From the NCBI GenBank assembly GCA_900316005.1, contig ONBH01000011.1, positions 1 to 64,000 of the forward strand: DNA of 64,000 nucleotides, given 5' to 3'. Shown here in pieces: positions 24,615 through 33,943 of the stretch. Under the pieces are notes generated by a model that worked only from the letters and a program-made list of their open reading frames with translations, was not told the origin of the DNA and made no database searches. A program made the position numbers and the translations under genes. Source of the DNA: an uncultured Bacteroidales bacterium. Its GTDB lineage: Bacteria; Bacteroidota; Bacteroidia; Bacteroidales; Paludibacteraceae. How positions within the stretch are numbered: position 1 is the stretch's first letter; each line of letters begins with the position of its first letter.

Positions 24615-25417
24615 TTGGATTGCGACAAGCCAAACATCGGCAGACGCTTCATCGCGATGCGGACCAACCAATACGGCAGATGATTGATGATGGGTACGAT
24701 GATGTAGTTCCACGGTCCGGGCATGCAGCGTTGGCGTTTGGTACGGAAGAGCACCTTCAGCGCACGACGCACGAGGCGTGCGGGCGGCATGGTGATGCCT
24801 ACGGCACGCAAGATGGCGGCAAACTTATCGCCAAAGGGCAAGAGGCCGGTGTCTGTAGAGCCGGGCGTGAGCGCCAGGACATGGATGCCGAAGGGACGCA
24901 ACTCGAAATTGAGCGCCTTGGAGAAGGAGAGTACGTAGGCCTTGGTAGCATTGTAGCACACGATACTGGGCATCGCCATCCATGCCGACATGGACGACAT
25001 ATTCAGTATATAGCCTTTGCAGCGGGTACGCATGTCGGCGGCAAAGAGGCGGGTGAGTTTGGTAAGGGCTACCATATGGAGCATGAGCATCGTCTCCGTC
25101 TTCGCGACAGGCGTATCGCAGAAGGGCTGGAAGATGAGCATGCCGGCATTATTGATGAGTACCTCTACCACCATTTCGTGCTGCTTGGCAAATGCATAGA
25201 TTTGTTCTGCGGCATCAGCTGCTGCCATATTGAGGCAGAGCGACTCAGCGAGAACGTGGTAGGTGTCGCTTATCTCGCGGGCAAGGTCTGCGAGTTCCTT
25301 CTCCTGATTGCTGACCAGGAAGAGGTTGTAATTGTAGTCACGCGCGAGGGTGATAGCATACTGACGGCCGATGCCACCGGAGGCGCCGGTGATGAGAGCC
25401 CAGGGTTGATTTGTCAT
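24611..25417 (-). CDS. Short-chain dehydrogenase/reductase
   Basis: A 268-residue classical-type SDR. It has the NAD(P)-binding TGASGGIG (10-17), the structural INNAG motif (~92-96), the catalytic serine in NMSSMSAW (~142-149) and the YNATK catalytic Tyr/Lys pair (~160-164). The C-terminal part carries a hydrophobic stretch (PGPWNYIIVPIINHLPYWLVRIAMKRL), suggesting membrane association as in steroid or lipid SDRs of the HSD17B12/KAR type. It lies 5 bp after the HAD gene and overlaps the BASS transporter by 4 bp. The pairing with a BASS transporter hints at a lipid-like or steroid-like acid substrate, but this is only inference. Confidence 0.85.
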   Translation of the reverse strand: MTNQPWALITGASGGIGRQYAITLARDYNYNLFLVSNQEKELADLAREISDTYHVLAESLCLNMAAADAAEQIYAFAKQHEMVVEVLINNAGMLIFQPFCDTPVAKTETMLMLHMVALTKLTRLFAADMRTRCKGYILNMSSMSAWMAMPSIVCYNATKAYVLSFSKALNFELRPFGIHVLALTPGSTDTGLLPFGDKFAAILRAVGITMPPARLVRRALKVLFRTKRQRCMPGPWNYIIVPIINHLPYWLVRIAMKRLPMFGLSQSK

Positions 25418-25422
25418 ATCTA

Positions 25423-26043
25423 TTATAGGTGTAAGAGGTTTCTTAGTTCGTTACGCCAGGAAGTATCCGTAGCGTGCAGGGTGAGGAAGCCATGACGGCG
25501 CCCTTCTTCAATATTAGGCAGGAGGTCGTCAACATAGACGGTCTCTGCGGGCAGGATGCCCGCCTCGCTGATAACCTGCAAGTAGCAGCGGGGATCGGGT
25601 TTCGAAAGGTGCATCTCGTTGGAGAAGAAGAGCCTTTTCGCGGGCCGGAGTTCGGGGCAGCATTGGTGCACCCATTCCACGTGCATCTCGTTGATATTAC
25701 TGAGTACATAAATGCTGTAGCCGGCAGCATGGATGTCGCGCAGAAGTTGTTTGTTCACCTCGGGAATTCCGAGCAGCATGGCGAACCAGGCATCGCGCAC
25801 CTGCTGCTCGGTGGTGCCGGGAAGGCAGACGGAGAGGATGGTACGGATGAAGTCGGGGGTGGATATATCGCCGGTTTGGTAGCGGTCGATAAGTTCCGAA
25901 TCGTGTCCGCCCAAGAGGCCTTGCGCCGTGATAGGTGCGGAAGCATCATGAAGCTCTACAAGGCTATGAAAGGCATCAAGCGTGCGGCGCACATCGAGGT
26001 CAACCAATACGCCGCCAAGGTCAAATAATACGTTTTTAATCAT
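25423..26043 (-). CDS. HAD-superfamily hydrolase (subfamily IA)
   Basis: A 206-residue HAD phosphatase. Motif I is DLGGVLVDLD (8-17) with D8 as nucleophile; motif II is YVLSNINEMH (~107-116); motif III lysine lies in LSKPDPRCY (~147-155); motif IV is YVDDLLPNIE (~170-179). The DLGGVLVDLD variant is typical of the YihX/epoxide-hydrolase-like branch, where glycines replace the second aspartate region. D-to-G at the usual DxD second position (D-L-G) is notable and occurs in several phosphatases. It is the first gene of the HAD-SDR-BASS unit. No promoter was seen in the 25 bp between it and the terminator of the sus-like operon, so read-through may supply it. Substrate unknown. Confidence 0.85.
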   Translation of the reverse strand: MIKNVLFDLGGVLVDLDVRRTLDAFHSLVELHDASAPITAQGLLGGHDSELIDRYQTGDISTPDFIRTILSVCLPGTTEQQVRDAWFAMLLGIPEVNKQLLRDIHAAGYSIYVLSNINEMHVEWVHQCCPELRPAKRLFFSNEMHLSKPDPRCYLQVISEAGILPAETVYVDDLLPNIEEGRRHGFLTLHATDTSWRNELRNLLHL

Positions 26044-26068
26044 AAGAGCATACGATAGATAGACAGAG

Positions 26069-26093
26069 AAAAGGAGGCACGAAGCCTCCTTTT
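26069..26093 (-). terminator. Terminator of the sus-like operon
   Basis: AAAAGGAGGC (26069-26078) pairs perfectly with GCCTCCTTTT (26084-26093) around a 5-nt loop. It sits between the SusE-like stop (26118) and the HAD start (26043). Confidence 0.82.
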
Positions 26094-26117
26094 CAGGAAT
26101 TAAAGGAATTGAGAAGA

Positions 26118-27059
26118 TTACTCCTCACCACCTTCTTCTTCGTCAGCGCAGACGTTCCAACGATAGGTCTCAGCATCGCTGTAGTCAACGGTCACGTTGA
26201 GGTCTTTGCCAAGAACATTGTTGGGCACACCTTTCCACTGCTTCGTAGGATCTTCCTCTTCTTCATCGAAGTATTGGATTTCCTTGTCCCAGCTACCTAC
26301 GCCACGAACTTTCCATTCAGCGTTCTCGGTAGCGGTAATAGTAGCTGTGTAGGTGTTGTTCTCACCGGCTACAAGGGCAACGGTCTTGTCATCAGCCCAG
26401 CCGCAGAAACTACCAATGAGCTCGATATCAAAAGGCTCATCGCAGAACTCAGGAACAATCACGGTGATGTTGTAGTCTTGAGGAGTAGCGCACTCGGAAC
26501 CCTGCCATCCACCGATGGTCACGTAAACGAGACCCTCGCCGAAAATTGCGATGTTACCGTCTTTGTCACGACCATTGTCAGCAGTGCTGTAGTCTTCGTT
26601 AACAGTCCAGTTAACGAACTGACCTTCCCACGAACCGTCGTCGGTATAAATCAAGCAAATCTTACCAGCCAGCAGCGTACCGTCACCCCAAGGCTCAGCA
26701 CCGAGTTTGTAGGTAGCAGCGAACCAACCATCGAAGCCTTCAATTTCCTCGAAGACGATGCAATTATCAACATCAGCAGGACCGTCCTCACCCAGGTATT
26801 GGTTAGCACCAGTCCAAGCAATACCGTCAACCGTGCCTTTGAAAGCGATACCATTGCACTCGGTACCCTTGGGGATGTTGATAACGAAAGTTACATAGCC
26901 AGCCTCAGGAGCATCTATCTCGGGGATGTCATCGACCACAGTGGTATCTGTACCGGGAGTGGGCGTGGGAGTTGGCGTGGGAACGGGATCATTGTTCTTC
27001 TTACAACCTACCATTGCGATGGTAGCAACAGCCATAAAGGCTAAAAAGAATTTCTTCAT
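26118..27059 (-). CDS. SusE/SusF-like surface glycan-binding lipoprotein
   Basis: A 313-residue lipoprotein: signal peptide with lipobox MVGC (Cys19), a Pro/Thr linker (~27-41), then two beta-rich domains. The first (~50-200) includes aromatic strands such as GWFAATYKLGAEPWGDGTLL; the second (~205-300), FDIELIGSFCGWADDK...YTATITATENAEWKVRGVGSWD, resembles the starch-binding modules of SusE/SusF and other outer-membrane glycan binders. The C-terminus is acidic (DEEEGGEE). It is the last gene of the MFS-SusC-SusD operon, 59 bp after susD. It probably captures oligosaccharides at the cell surface. A starch or malto-oligosaccharide ligand is likely from the family resemblance and the SLC45-like transporter, but not proven. 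Confidence 0.72.
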   Translation of the reverse strand: MKKFFLAFMAVATIAMVGCKKNNDPVPTPTPTPTPGTDTTVVDDIPEIDAPEAGYVTFVINIPKGTECNGIAFKGTVDGIAWTGANQYLGEDGPADVDNCIVFEEIEGFDGWFAATYKLGAEPWGDGTLLAGKICLIYTDDGSWEGQFVNWTVNEDYSTADNGRDKDGNIAIFGEGLVYVTIGGWQGSECATPQDYNITVIVPEFCDEPFDIELIGSFCGWADDKTVALVAGENNTYTATITATENAEWKVRGVGSWDKEIQYFDEEEEDPTKQWKGVPNNVLGKDLNVTVDYSDAETYRWNVCADEEEGGEE

Positions 27060-27118
27060 ACTTTTTTTGTTTTTAGTTAATTAAAAGGGTTAATAATAAG
27101 TTTTGTACTTATTTGGGA

Positions 27119-28774
27119 TTAATATCCTTCGTTCTGGGTCAGGCCACCGGCTACGATGTCGGACTCGGGGATAGGATATACATTAAATTTCTTGTCGAGG
27201 GTAACGAGACCTTGCTCGCTGGTGTTACCGCCGCGGCCTTCCCAGTGGTAGTCAGCCGTGGGTCCGGCGAACTTGCCAAAGCGTACGAGGTCAATACGGC
27301 GACGACCTTCGGCATAGAACTCGCGGCACCACTCATCCAGAAGGAAGTCGAGGCTGAGGGTGAAGGGAGTGGTATTGTTAGCGCGGTCACGCAGAGCTTG
27401 AATGGCGTTGGCAGCCTCGGTGGTGTTACCCAGACGGAACTGAGCCTCAGCATAGGTCATATATGCTTCGCCTACACGCATGAAGGGGATATCGGTGTCG
27501 GGGAACTGCGTTCCGTGAGGAATGACGGTGATATCTTCGCCCAGGGGGTTAGCGATATAACGTCCGGTCCATTTCAGCATAGACCAACCATCGTAGAACT
27601 CGCCCATATTACCACGTGTTACGAGTGAGTCAGCCAGCAGGGTAGTATCAGCTTTGACAACGGGTTTGCCGGTATTGAGCTTCGAGCAGAGGATAGCGCG
27701 GTCATCACCGAGGATACCGGGCATATCGAACTCGTTGTAGAGCGTGGTACCGGTCAGGCTCACGTCGATGAACTTATCCACGAACTCGGGTGTGCAACGG
27801 AAGCCGGCCCAACCCTCGGAGGTAGCGGGGTTAACATAGACGGTTTTGTCGCGGCAACCGGCAACGAGGAAGGTAGAACCACCCCAGCATTGTGCGTTGA
27901 TACCATCCTGATAGATGATGAGCAGACCTTCGCCCGAGGGGCCACCCATGACGCGATAGTTGTCGCCCATGAACATCTCCTGATAGGGAGAATAAACGCC
28001 ACCGGTGCTAACGGTATGGAGTTTGTGGGGACCATCCATCACCTCCTTGGCATACTGTGCAGCCAGGTCATAGTGAGCAGTACCGGTATAGACCTCAGCA
28101 TTGAGGTACATACGAGCGAGCAACATCTTGGCGGCATACTGGTCAACACGGAAGTCGTTGATACGGGTAGCAGGCAGGATAGCCTCGAGCTCCTTGAGTT
28201 CAGCCTCCAGCCAGTTGTAGAGTTCTACGCGGGTGTATTGGGGTTTCTTCTGCGCATTAACCTTATCGGAGAAAGGCACGGAGCCGAACATATCGAGCAG
28301 GTAGTAGTAGTTAAATGCACGGAGGAAACGAACCTCAGCGATTTGGTTAGCGCCATCACCATCAGCAGTTGCGTTCTCGAGGAAGTGGTTGCAGAGTGTG
28401 ATGTTGAGGTAGAAACGGTAGTACAGACCCTGAACAAGTTGGTTCAGCGAGTTCCACTTGATGGTACGAATCTCGGGCAGTCCGGGGTCGTTCCAGGGGA
28501 TCCAGCACTCATCGGTGGGGAACTCCTGAAGCTCCCAGATCATGCGGACAAATGCGGAAGTACCTTCATCAATATCGTCCACGTCACCACTACCGGCAGG
28601 GCCTTGCTGGCCTGTGAGGGCGAGGGTGGCATAGCACTTGGTGAAGATAGCATCCTGGTCGAAGGTCATTATCTTGTTTTCATCCTTGGGGGTAACATTC
28701 AGGTCTTTTACGCAAGACGTCAGCAGGAATGCGCCAAGAACAGAACAAAACGCGAATTTACTAATATTCTTCAT
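27119..28774 (-). CDS. SusD/RagB-family outer-membrane lipoprotein
   Basis: A 551-residue surface lipoprotein that acts as the lid of the SusC transporter and binds glycans. Lipoprotein signal peptide with Cys21 (LGAFLLTSC), N-terminal TPR-like helices (IAEVRFLRAFNYYYLLDMFGSVPF is a hallmark SusD block) and C-terminal block FPDTDIPFMRVGEAYMTYAEAQFRLG...LLDEWCREFYAEGRRRIDLVRFGKF, all standard. The ATG at 28774 is chosen over an upstream in-frame GTG because AAAGGAG lies 9 bp before it. SusC ends 26 bp upstream. The long insert YQEMFMGDNYRVMGGPSGEGLLIIYQDGIN is the usual variable glycan-facing region. Confidence 0.94.
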   Translation of the reverse strand: MKNISKFAFCSVLGAFLLTSCVKDLNVTPKDENKIMTFDQDAIFTKCYATLALTGQQGPAGSGDVDDIDEGTSAFVRMIWELQEFPTDECWIPWNDPGLPEIRTIKWNSLNQLVQGLYYRFYLNITLCNHFLENATADGDGANQIAEVRFLRAFNYYYLLDMFGSVPFSDKVNAQKKPQYTRVELYNWLEAELKELEAILPATRINDFRVDQYAAKMLLARMYLNAEVYTGTAHYDLAAQYAKEVMDGPHKLHTVSTGGVYSPYQEMFMGDNYRVMGGPSGEGLLIIYQDGINAQCWGGSTFLVAGCRDKTVYVNPATSEGWAGFRCTPEFVDKFIDVSLTGTTLYNEFDMPGILGDDRAILCSKLNTGKPVVKADTTLLADSLVTRGNMGEFYDGWSMLKWTGRYIANPLGEDITVIPHGTQFPDTDIPFMRVGEAYMTYAEAQFRLGNTTEAANAIQALRDRANNTTPFTLSLDFLLDEWCREFYAEGRRRIDLVRFGKFAGPTADYHWEGRGGNTSEQGLVTLDKKFNVYPIPESDIVAGGLTQNEGY

Positions 28775-28800
28775 AACTTTATCTCCTTTCACGATTATAA

Positions 28801-31800
28801 TTAGAATTGCAGGCTAACACCGAGAACCGTAGTCATGCTACGCGGATAGATGTTATTGTCTATACCGCCGGAGATTTCGGGGTCAAGTCCTTTGTAAGGT
28901 GAGATAACAAACGGGTTTTGAACCGTTGCATAGATACGCGCATTGAGTTTATTCTTGGTAACCTTTTCATTGAAGGTGTAACCGAGGGTTATATTGTCGC
29001 AGCGCAGGAACGAAGCATTCTCCACGAAGTAGTCAGTAAGGAACCAGTCGCTGAAGGCCTTGCCGTCAACGTATTCATTCTTGGTAGCATCCCAAACGAG
29101 GTCCACCATTCCGTCAGACTTCATGCCGCTCCAATAGGTATCGTAGGCTTTGCGGGTGAGGCCGAAGTAGCCACCGTTGAGGTTGGTATATACGTTGTCG
29201 GGAGCCACATTGTAGATAGTACCTGCCAGGACGCCATTATATACATAGTTGCCAATGGATACACGGAAGCTCATACCGAGGTCAAATCCGTAGAACTGGA
29301 ACTTGGTCTGGAAGCCCATGGTAACAGGTGCCATGGGGCACTTGTACATATAGCGGTCTTCGCCGTTAACCTGACCGTCTTTGTTGCGGTCAACAGCATA
29401 GTACATGGTGTTGCCCTGTGCATCGGTACCCTTGCGGGTCTCGTATACATAGAAGGTGCTGGCAGCATAGCCTACCTTATGGGCCTGGATGGTTCCACCG
29501 GTACCGGTGCTGATACCTCCGGTGGGAACATAATAGGTCGAATCGTTGTCAGAAGCGTTAAGCTTGGTGATGCGGTTCATGTTCCAGGTGAAGTTGTAGG
29601 TAAGATCCCACTTGAAGTTCTTGCGGTCGATAGCGACAGCATTGAGCGAGAACTCGATACCTTGGTTGTAGAGCGAACCGATGTTGCTGACCACTTTGTT
29701 GCGGAAGTTAGCGCCTGCAGGTACATTCACCACGTTGATGAGGTCATTGGTAACACGATAGTAGTAGTCCAACGAACCGGTCACGCGGCTATTGAGGAAA
29801 CCGAAGTCAAGACCGGCGCCATAGGTAGTGGTTTTCTCCCAGGTCAGTTCGGTATTGACGGCATCAGGACGATAGTGGTAGTAGAGAGGAAGGCCATCGG
29901 CATCCTTTACTTGGGTACCAGTACCATCAAAAACGGCTTTGCCATTCTCATCATAATAGAGGTAGTTGTCACCACCTACAGGATAATAAGCACCCTTCTG
30001 GCTAACATAATACGTAGCGAAGTAGGGATAGTCACCCTGACCGATTTCCTGCTGACCGGTGATACCGTAGTTGAGACGAAGCTTCAACTCGGAAACGGTA
30101 TTGTTGTCACGCAGAGCGGAGAAGGTCTCCTTCATCTTCCAACCCACGGCAACAGAGGGGAAGTAGCCCCAGCGGTTGTCTTTGTGGAAACGAGACGAGC
30201 CGTCAGCACGGAAGGTAGCGGTAAGCATGATCTGGTTCCAACCTGTCCAGTTCAAGCGGCCGAAGAACGATACGAGGTAGTTCTCCGTCATCCACTTATA
30301 CTGCGAACGGGTATCATCCTTCATCTGACCGGCCTTGGGGTTGGGCGTACCGTCGGACTTCAGCGAATTGGTAGGATAAACGCCCCAACCGTCGCGTGAG
30401 CCGTCGCGATAGAAGTGCTGCCACTCATAGGCTGCCATGATGTCGAAGTGTTGTCCGGCATCTTCCCAGTCCTTATAATACTGCGCGTACGCGGTAAAGA
30501 GGAGATTATACTTGCGGTTTTTCTCCCAGCCTTCCCATCCGGTATAGTGGTTAGAGAAGGAATAGGGGCTGATGGATGTTACCTGTTTCGTTTCAGTATA
30601 GTCCGCACCGAAGTTAGCGTGCAGGCGGAGGTCTTCGAATCCGTGGATCTTATAGTCAGCCTCCAGGTTACCTACGAACGAACCGGCGTTGGCATTGTAG
30701 TTCTCATGTTCAAGAGCTGCAACGGGGTTACCGGTCGTGTTGCGGTTAACGGTATAGGGCCAAGCCTTATCGGAATAGTTCGAACGAGCGGCACGCTGGT
30801 AGTAGCCGCCGAACCAGTTGTCGGCAATCTCTTGCTCGGTCATGATGACGCCGCCGGCACCTTTAACCGTAGCGGGTTGACCCGTATAGCGGGTAGCGTT
30901 ACCACCATAAACAGGCTGAGTGGGGTCCATATTCAACGCAGCACCGGTCACGCCGGGAGCATAATGGTTGTGAATGTACATACCCTTAGCGTTGAGGTTG
31001 AAGGTGAGGTGCTTGTTGAGGAACGAGGGATTCAGGTTCATCGAAGCCGTAATACGATGCTGTGCGTCGGTCTTAACGACACCATTGCTCATGGTATAAC
31101 CCAGCGAGAAGCGGTAAGGCATATTCTTCACGCCACCGGTTACCGAGAAGTTATGGTCGGTAGAAACGGCTGCGCGGTAAACCTCATCTTGCCAGTCGGT
31201 GTTATAGAGGCCGAGCCATTGGGTCTTGTCATTACCGTGGCCGAGGGTCTTGGCGTAGTCGCGGATGTCGTTACCCGATAGGGTCTCCAGACGGTTCACG
31301 AGAGTTGCCAAAGAGACGTTACCTTCGTAAGAGAATTTGGGTTTCTGGTTCTGTGCACCTTTCTTGGTGGTGATGATGATCACACCGTTAGATGCACGGC
31401 TACCATAGATGGCGGTAGCGGAGGCGTCCTTGAGCACCGTGAAGGTCTCGATATCGGAGGGGTTCACCATCGAGAGGGCGTTAGACATACCGGTCAGGAG
31501 GTTGTTATCCATAGCCAGACCATCGATAATGATAAGGGGGTCATTGGATGCGGCAAGAGACGAACCACCACGGATACGAATGGTAGCACCATCACCGGGA
31601 CGACCGGAGTTGGAGGTCACGTTCACACCAGCCACTTTACCGGAAAGCATGTCGGTAGCGGTAGTGTTGAGACCTTTGTTCATCTCGTCGGGTTTGATAG
31701 CGGTAACAGCACCGGTGGCGTCGTTTTTCTTAACCACACCGTAGCCGACCACGACCACTTCGTCGAGAAGCTCGGAGTCTTCACCCAGTTGAATACGCAT

Positions 31801-32055
31801 GTTCGCAGCGGCAGCCAGTTCCTGTGACTTATATCCCATATAGGATATCTGGAGCACAGCACCAGGTTGTACCTCGAGAACGAAGTTACCATCGAAGTCG
31901 GTAATAGTACCGTTGGTAGTACCCTTTTCAATGACGTTGGCGCCAATGATAGGTTCACCATTCGATGCATCCAAAACAACACCTGACGCAGTCTGAGCCA
32001 TGATAACAGAACTCATGGTCAGCAGAGCGAGGAGAAGGAATAAGGCTTTCTTCAT
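28801..32055 (-). CDS. SusC/RagA-family TonB-linked outer-membrane transporter
   Basis: A 1084-residue TonB-dependent receptor. Signal peptide (1-20), carboxypeptidase-regulatory-like domain (~22-95, SGVVLDASNGEPIIGANV), SusC signature DEVVVVGYG (~97-105), plug domain (~110-235, with IRIRGGSSLAASNDPLIIIDG) and a C-terminal beta-barrel ending in the aromatic-terminated VLGVSLQF. It imports oligosaccharides across the outer membrane with SusD. It lies in one unit behind an SLC45-like MFS gene (37 bp upstream) and before susD. No anti-sigma or hybrid two-component regulator is adjacent, so regulation of this locus must come from elsewhere. Confidence 0.95.
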   Translation of the reverse strand: MKKALFLLLALLTMSSVIMAQTASGVVLDASNGEPIIGANVIEKGTTNGTITDFDGNFVLEVQPGAVLQISYMGYKSQELAAAANMRIQLGEDSELLDEVVVVGYGVVKKNDATGAVTAIKPDEMNKGLNTTATDMLSGKVAGVNVTSNSGRPGDGATIRIRGGSSLAASNDPLIIIDGLAMDNNLLTGMSNALSMVNPSDIETFTVLKDASATAIYGSRASNGVIIITTKKGAQNQKPKFSYEGNVSLATLVNRLETLSGNDIRDYAKTLGHGNDKTQWLGLYNTDWQDEVYRAAVSTDHNFSVTGGVKNMPYRFSLGYTMSNGVVKTDAQHRITASMNLNPSFLNKHLTFNLNAKGMYIHNHYAPGVTGAALNMDPTQPVYGGNATRYTGQPATVKGAGGVIMTEQEIADNWFGGYYQRAARSNYSDKAWPYTVNRNTTGNPVAALEHENYNANAGSFVGNLEADYKIHGFEDLRLHANFGADYTETKQVTSISPYSFSNHYTGWEGWEKNRKYNLLFTAYAQYYKDWEDAGQHFDIMAAYEWQHFYRDGSRDGWGVYPTNSLKSDGTPNPKAGQMKDDTRSQYKWMTENYLVSFFGRLNWTGWNQIMLTATFRADGSSRFHKDNRWGYFPSVAVGWKMKETFSALRDNNTVSELKLRLNYGITGQQEIGQGDYPYFATYYVSQKGAYYPVGGDNYLYYDENGKAVFDGTGTQVKDADGLPLYYHYRPDAVNTELTWEKTTTYGAGLDFGFLNSRVTGSLDYYYRVTNDLINVVNVPAGANFRNKVVSNIGSLYNQGIEFSLNAVAIDRKNFKWDLTYNFTWNMNRITKLNASDNDSTYYVPTGGISTGTGGTIQAHKVGYAASTFYVYETRKGTDAQGNTMYYAVDRNKDGQVNGEDRYMYKCPMAPVTMGFQTKFQFYGFDLGMSFRVSIGNYVYNGVLAGTIYNVAPDNVYTNLNGGYFGLTRKAYDTYWSGMKSDGMVDLVWDATKNEYVDGKAFSDWFLTDYFVENASFLRCDNITLGYTFNEKVTKNKLNARIYATVQNPFVISPYKGLDPEISGGIDNNIYPRSMTTVLGVSLQF

Positions 32056-32092
32056 CGTAGTGATAATAAATTAGTTATTAGAATAGGATTAA

Positions 32093-33439
32093 TTATTTTT
32101 CTTCCTTGATAAGCATCACGCAGAGAGCTCCGATACAGAGGAGCACGCCAGCGGTAACGAGCATCATCACCTGACTTCCGCCGCATATATATTTAAGGAG
32201 TAGCCCGCCGCAGAGAGCTGCTACGATTTGGGGGACGCAGATGGTGCAATTGAACAGACCGAGGTAATACCCCATATTGCCGCCCTTGATAGCGTTGGTC
32301 ACGATGGTAAAGGGCAAGGCAAGCATGGCAGCCCAAGCGGCGCCGATGAGGGCATAACTAAGCCAGAGGACATATTGATTGGTGACGAACATCGTGGACA
32401 TAAAGCCCAAACCACCCACCACGAGGGAGATGGCATACGCACCTTTGTTGCCGAACCAATGTTCCAGTTTGGGCAGGAAAGCCGCCCAGAGCAGCGAGCC
32501 GACAGCCTGCACGCAGAAGACGAGTCCGACCCAGTTACCGGCATCCTGGAAGGCGACGTCGGTTGCACTCACGCCGTCCCAGCCGAAGCATTGGGTAGCA
32601 ATAGCACCATTGGAGTAGGTCCACATATACATAAATGCTGCCCAGCAGAAGAACTGCACGAGTCCGACGGTCCAGAAGGCAGAGGGAGCCTCCCTGAGGA
32701 GCTGGATGAAGCCCTTGTCGTCTTCGGCATTGGCGTTGGCTTTGGTTTTGTCGATACCGTGGAACTCGGCGTATTCCTCGGGGTTCAGCTCCTTGACGGT
32801 CATGAAGGTGTAAAGCGAGCAGAGGATAAGGATAGCTGCGCCGATATAGAACGACCATTTCACGGAGTTAGGGATAACGCCCTCGGGAGCCGTGTTGGCG
32901 ATACCAATCCATGTGAAGAATATGGGGAAGAGGTAACCTACGACCGAACCGGCGTTGCAGAGCGCGGACTGGATGGCATAGGCAGTACCCTTCTGTTCCT
33001 CGTTGACCATATCCCCGACCATCATCTTGAAGGGCTGCATGGCGATATTGATGCTGGTATCCAGGAACATGAGGCTGAAGAGCCCGAACCACATAGCTGC
33101 ATTCAGGCCGAGGAAAGCCGACTGCGCAAAGGTAAAGTCACCTGCGTTCGGCAAGAGCAGCATAACAGCCACGGCGATGAGTGCACCCACCAAGAGGTAG
33201 GGTTTGCGGCGGCCGAGACGGTTCCAGGTCTTGTCGCTGTACTTACCCACCAGCGGCTGCACGATCATTCCCATCAGCGGGGGGAGAATCCAGAAGAAAC
33301 TCAGCTGGTGCGGATCGGCACCTAAGGTGGCGAAAATACGGGAAATATTGGCACTCTGCAAGGCATAAGCAATCTGCACCCCAAAGAAGCCAAAACTCAG
33401 ATTAAAGAGTTGTCCGAATGACAGGTTTCGTTTTTCCAT
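32093..33439 (-). CDS. MFS sugar transporter, SLC45/GPH-like (possible maltose transporter)
   Basis: A 448-residue inner-membrane protein with ~12 transmembrane segments. The N-terminal MEKRNLSFGQLFNLSFGFFGVQIAYALQ followed by RIFATLGADPHQLSFFWILPPLMGMIVQPLVGKYSD and TWNRLGRRKPYLL is typical of Bacteroidota SLC45-like sugar transporters often found with sus-type genes. The ATG at 33439 fits the promoter at 33462-33493; an earlier in-frame start would lie upstream of that promoter. It heads the operon with SusC, SusD and a SusE-like protein, giving a full uptake path from cell surface to cytosol. Malto-oligosaccharide is the favoured substrate by family; no glycoside hydrolase is encoded nearby. 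Confidence 0.8.
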   Translation of the reverse strand: MEKRNLSFGQLFNLSFGFFGVQIAYALQSANISRIFATLGADPHQLSFFWILPPLMGMIVQPLVGKYSDKTWNRLGRRKPYLLVGALIAVAVMLLLPNAGDFTFAQSAFLGLNAAMWFGLFSLMFLDTSINIAMQPFKMMVGDMVNEEQKGTAYAIQSALCNAGSVVGYLFPIFFTWIGIANTAPEGVIPNSVKWSFYIGAAILILCSLYTFMTVKELNPEEYAEFHGIDKTKANANAEDDKGFIQLLREAPSAFWTVGLVQFFCWAAFMYMWTYSNGAIATQCFGWDGVSATDVAFQDAGNWVGLVFCVQAVGSLLWAAFLPKLEHWFGNKGAYAISLVVGGLGFMSTMFVTNQYVLWLSYALIGAAWAAMLALPFTIVTNAIKGGNMGYYLGLFNCTICVPQIVAALCGGLLLKYICGGSQVMMLVTAGVLLCIGALCVMLIKEEK

Positions 33440-33461
33440 ATTATAATAACAAATTTGGCTG

Positions 33462-33493
33462 CAAAGATACAACAATTTTCTGACATGAACAAA
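33462..33493 (-). promoter_or_regulatory. Promoter of the MFS-SusC-SusD operon
   Basis: Minus-strand TTTG (33490-33493), 20-bp spacer, TATCTTTG (33462-33469): full consensus, leader about 15-20 nt. Confidence 0.8.
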
Positions 33494-33807
33494 ATTTTTC
33501 TGACATTTTTTCAAAAAATCAGTTACTTTTCGCATTTTTTGTCAAAAAAAAGTATCCATTTTACGAATTCGGGATAAAAACCGCATACCAGTCGGAAGGA
33601 TATTTTTCGGGAAAAGCGGCTCTCGGAATTGGTTCGAGAATGGCTCGGGATTTCTTCGGGAATGGTTCGGTGAAGTCGGAGAAAGATTTCGGCTTATTTT
33701 TGGGCTGTTTGCGGGGAAATGAGAGGCTTCAGACGAGATAAAAACAGCCGAAGGAAAAGACGAGAAATGATAAAAAAAGCTTTTTTCTAAAAAAAGTTGC
33801 GTGAAAA
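33494..33807. other. Intergenic region upstream of recQ, no gene seen
   Basis: No coding sequence is supported in either strand. It contains imperfect repeats of a GAATGG(C/T)TCGG-like motif (about 33620-33675) and A/T tracts. It separates the divergent sus-like and recQ promoters. Confidence 0.5.
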
Positions 33808-33839
33808 TTTGCATATGTGCATTTTTTGTTGTACCTTTG
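33808..33839 (+). promoter_or_regulatory. Promoter of recQ
   Basis: TTTG (33808-33811), 20-bp spacer, TACCTTTG (33832-33839). The surrounding 49 bp are nearly identical to the AbiE promoter region. Its leader holds nonamer-like units (ccggaaaat, acggagaat, ccggaaagt). Confidence 0.8.
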
Positions 33840-33943
33840 CAGGCTGAATTGGATAATCCGGAAAATACGGAGAATCCGGAAAGTCCGAAAAAACGATAGG
33901 AATAAGAATACCTTAAAATATACGTAAGCCGATAAATACAAAC

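Noticed and set aside
28918-30399. Long plus-strand reading frame (493 codons) opposite susC
   Set aside because: It is the mirror of the strongly supported SusC gene; codon bias of the real gene leaves the opposite frame open.
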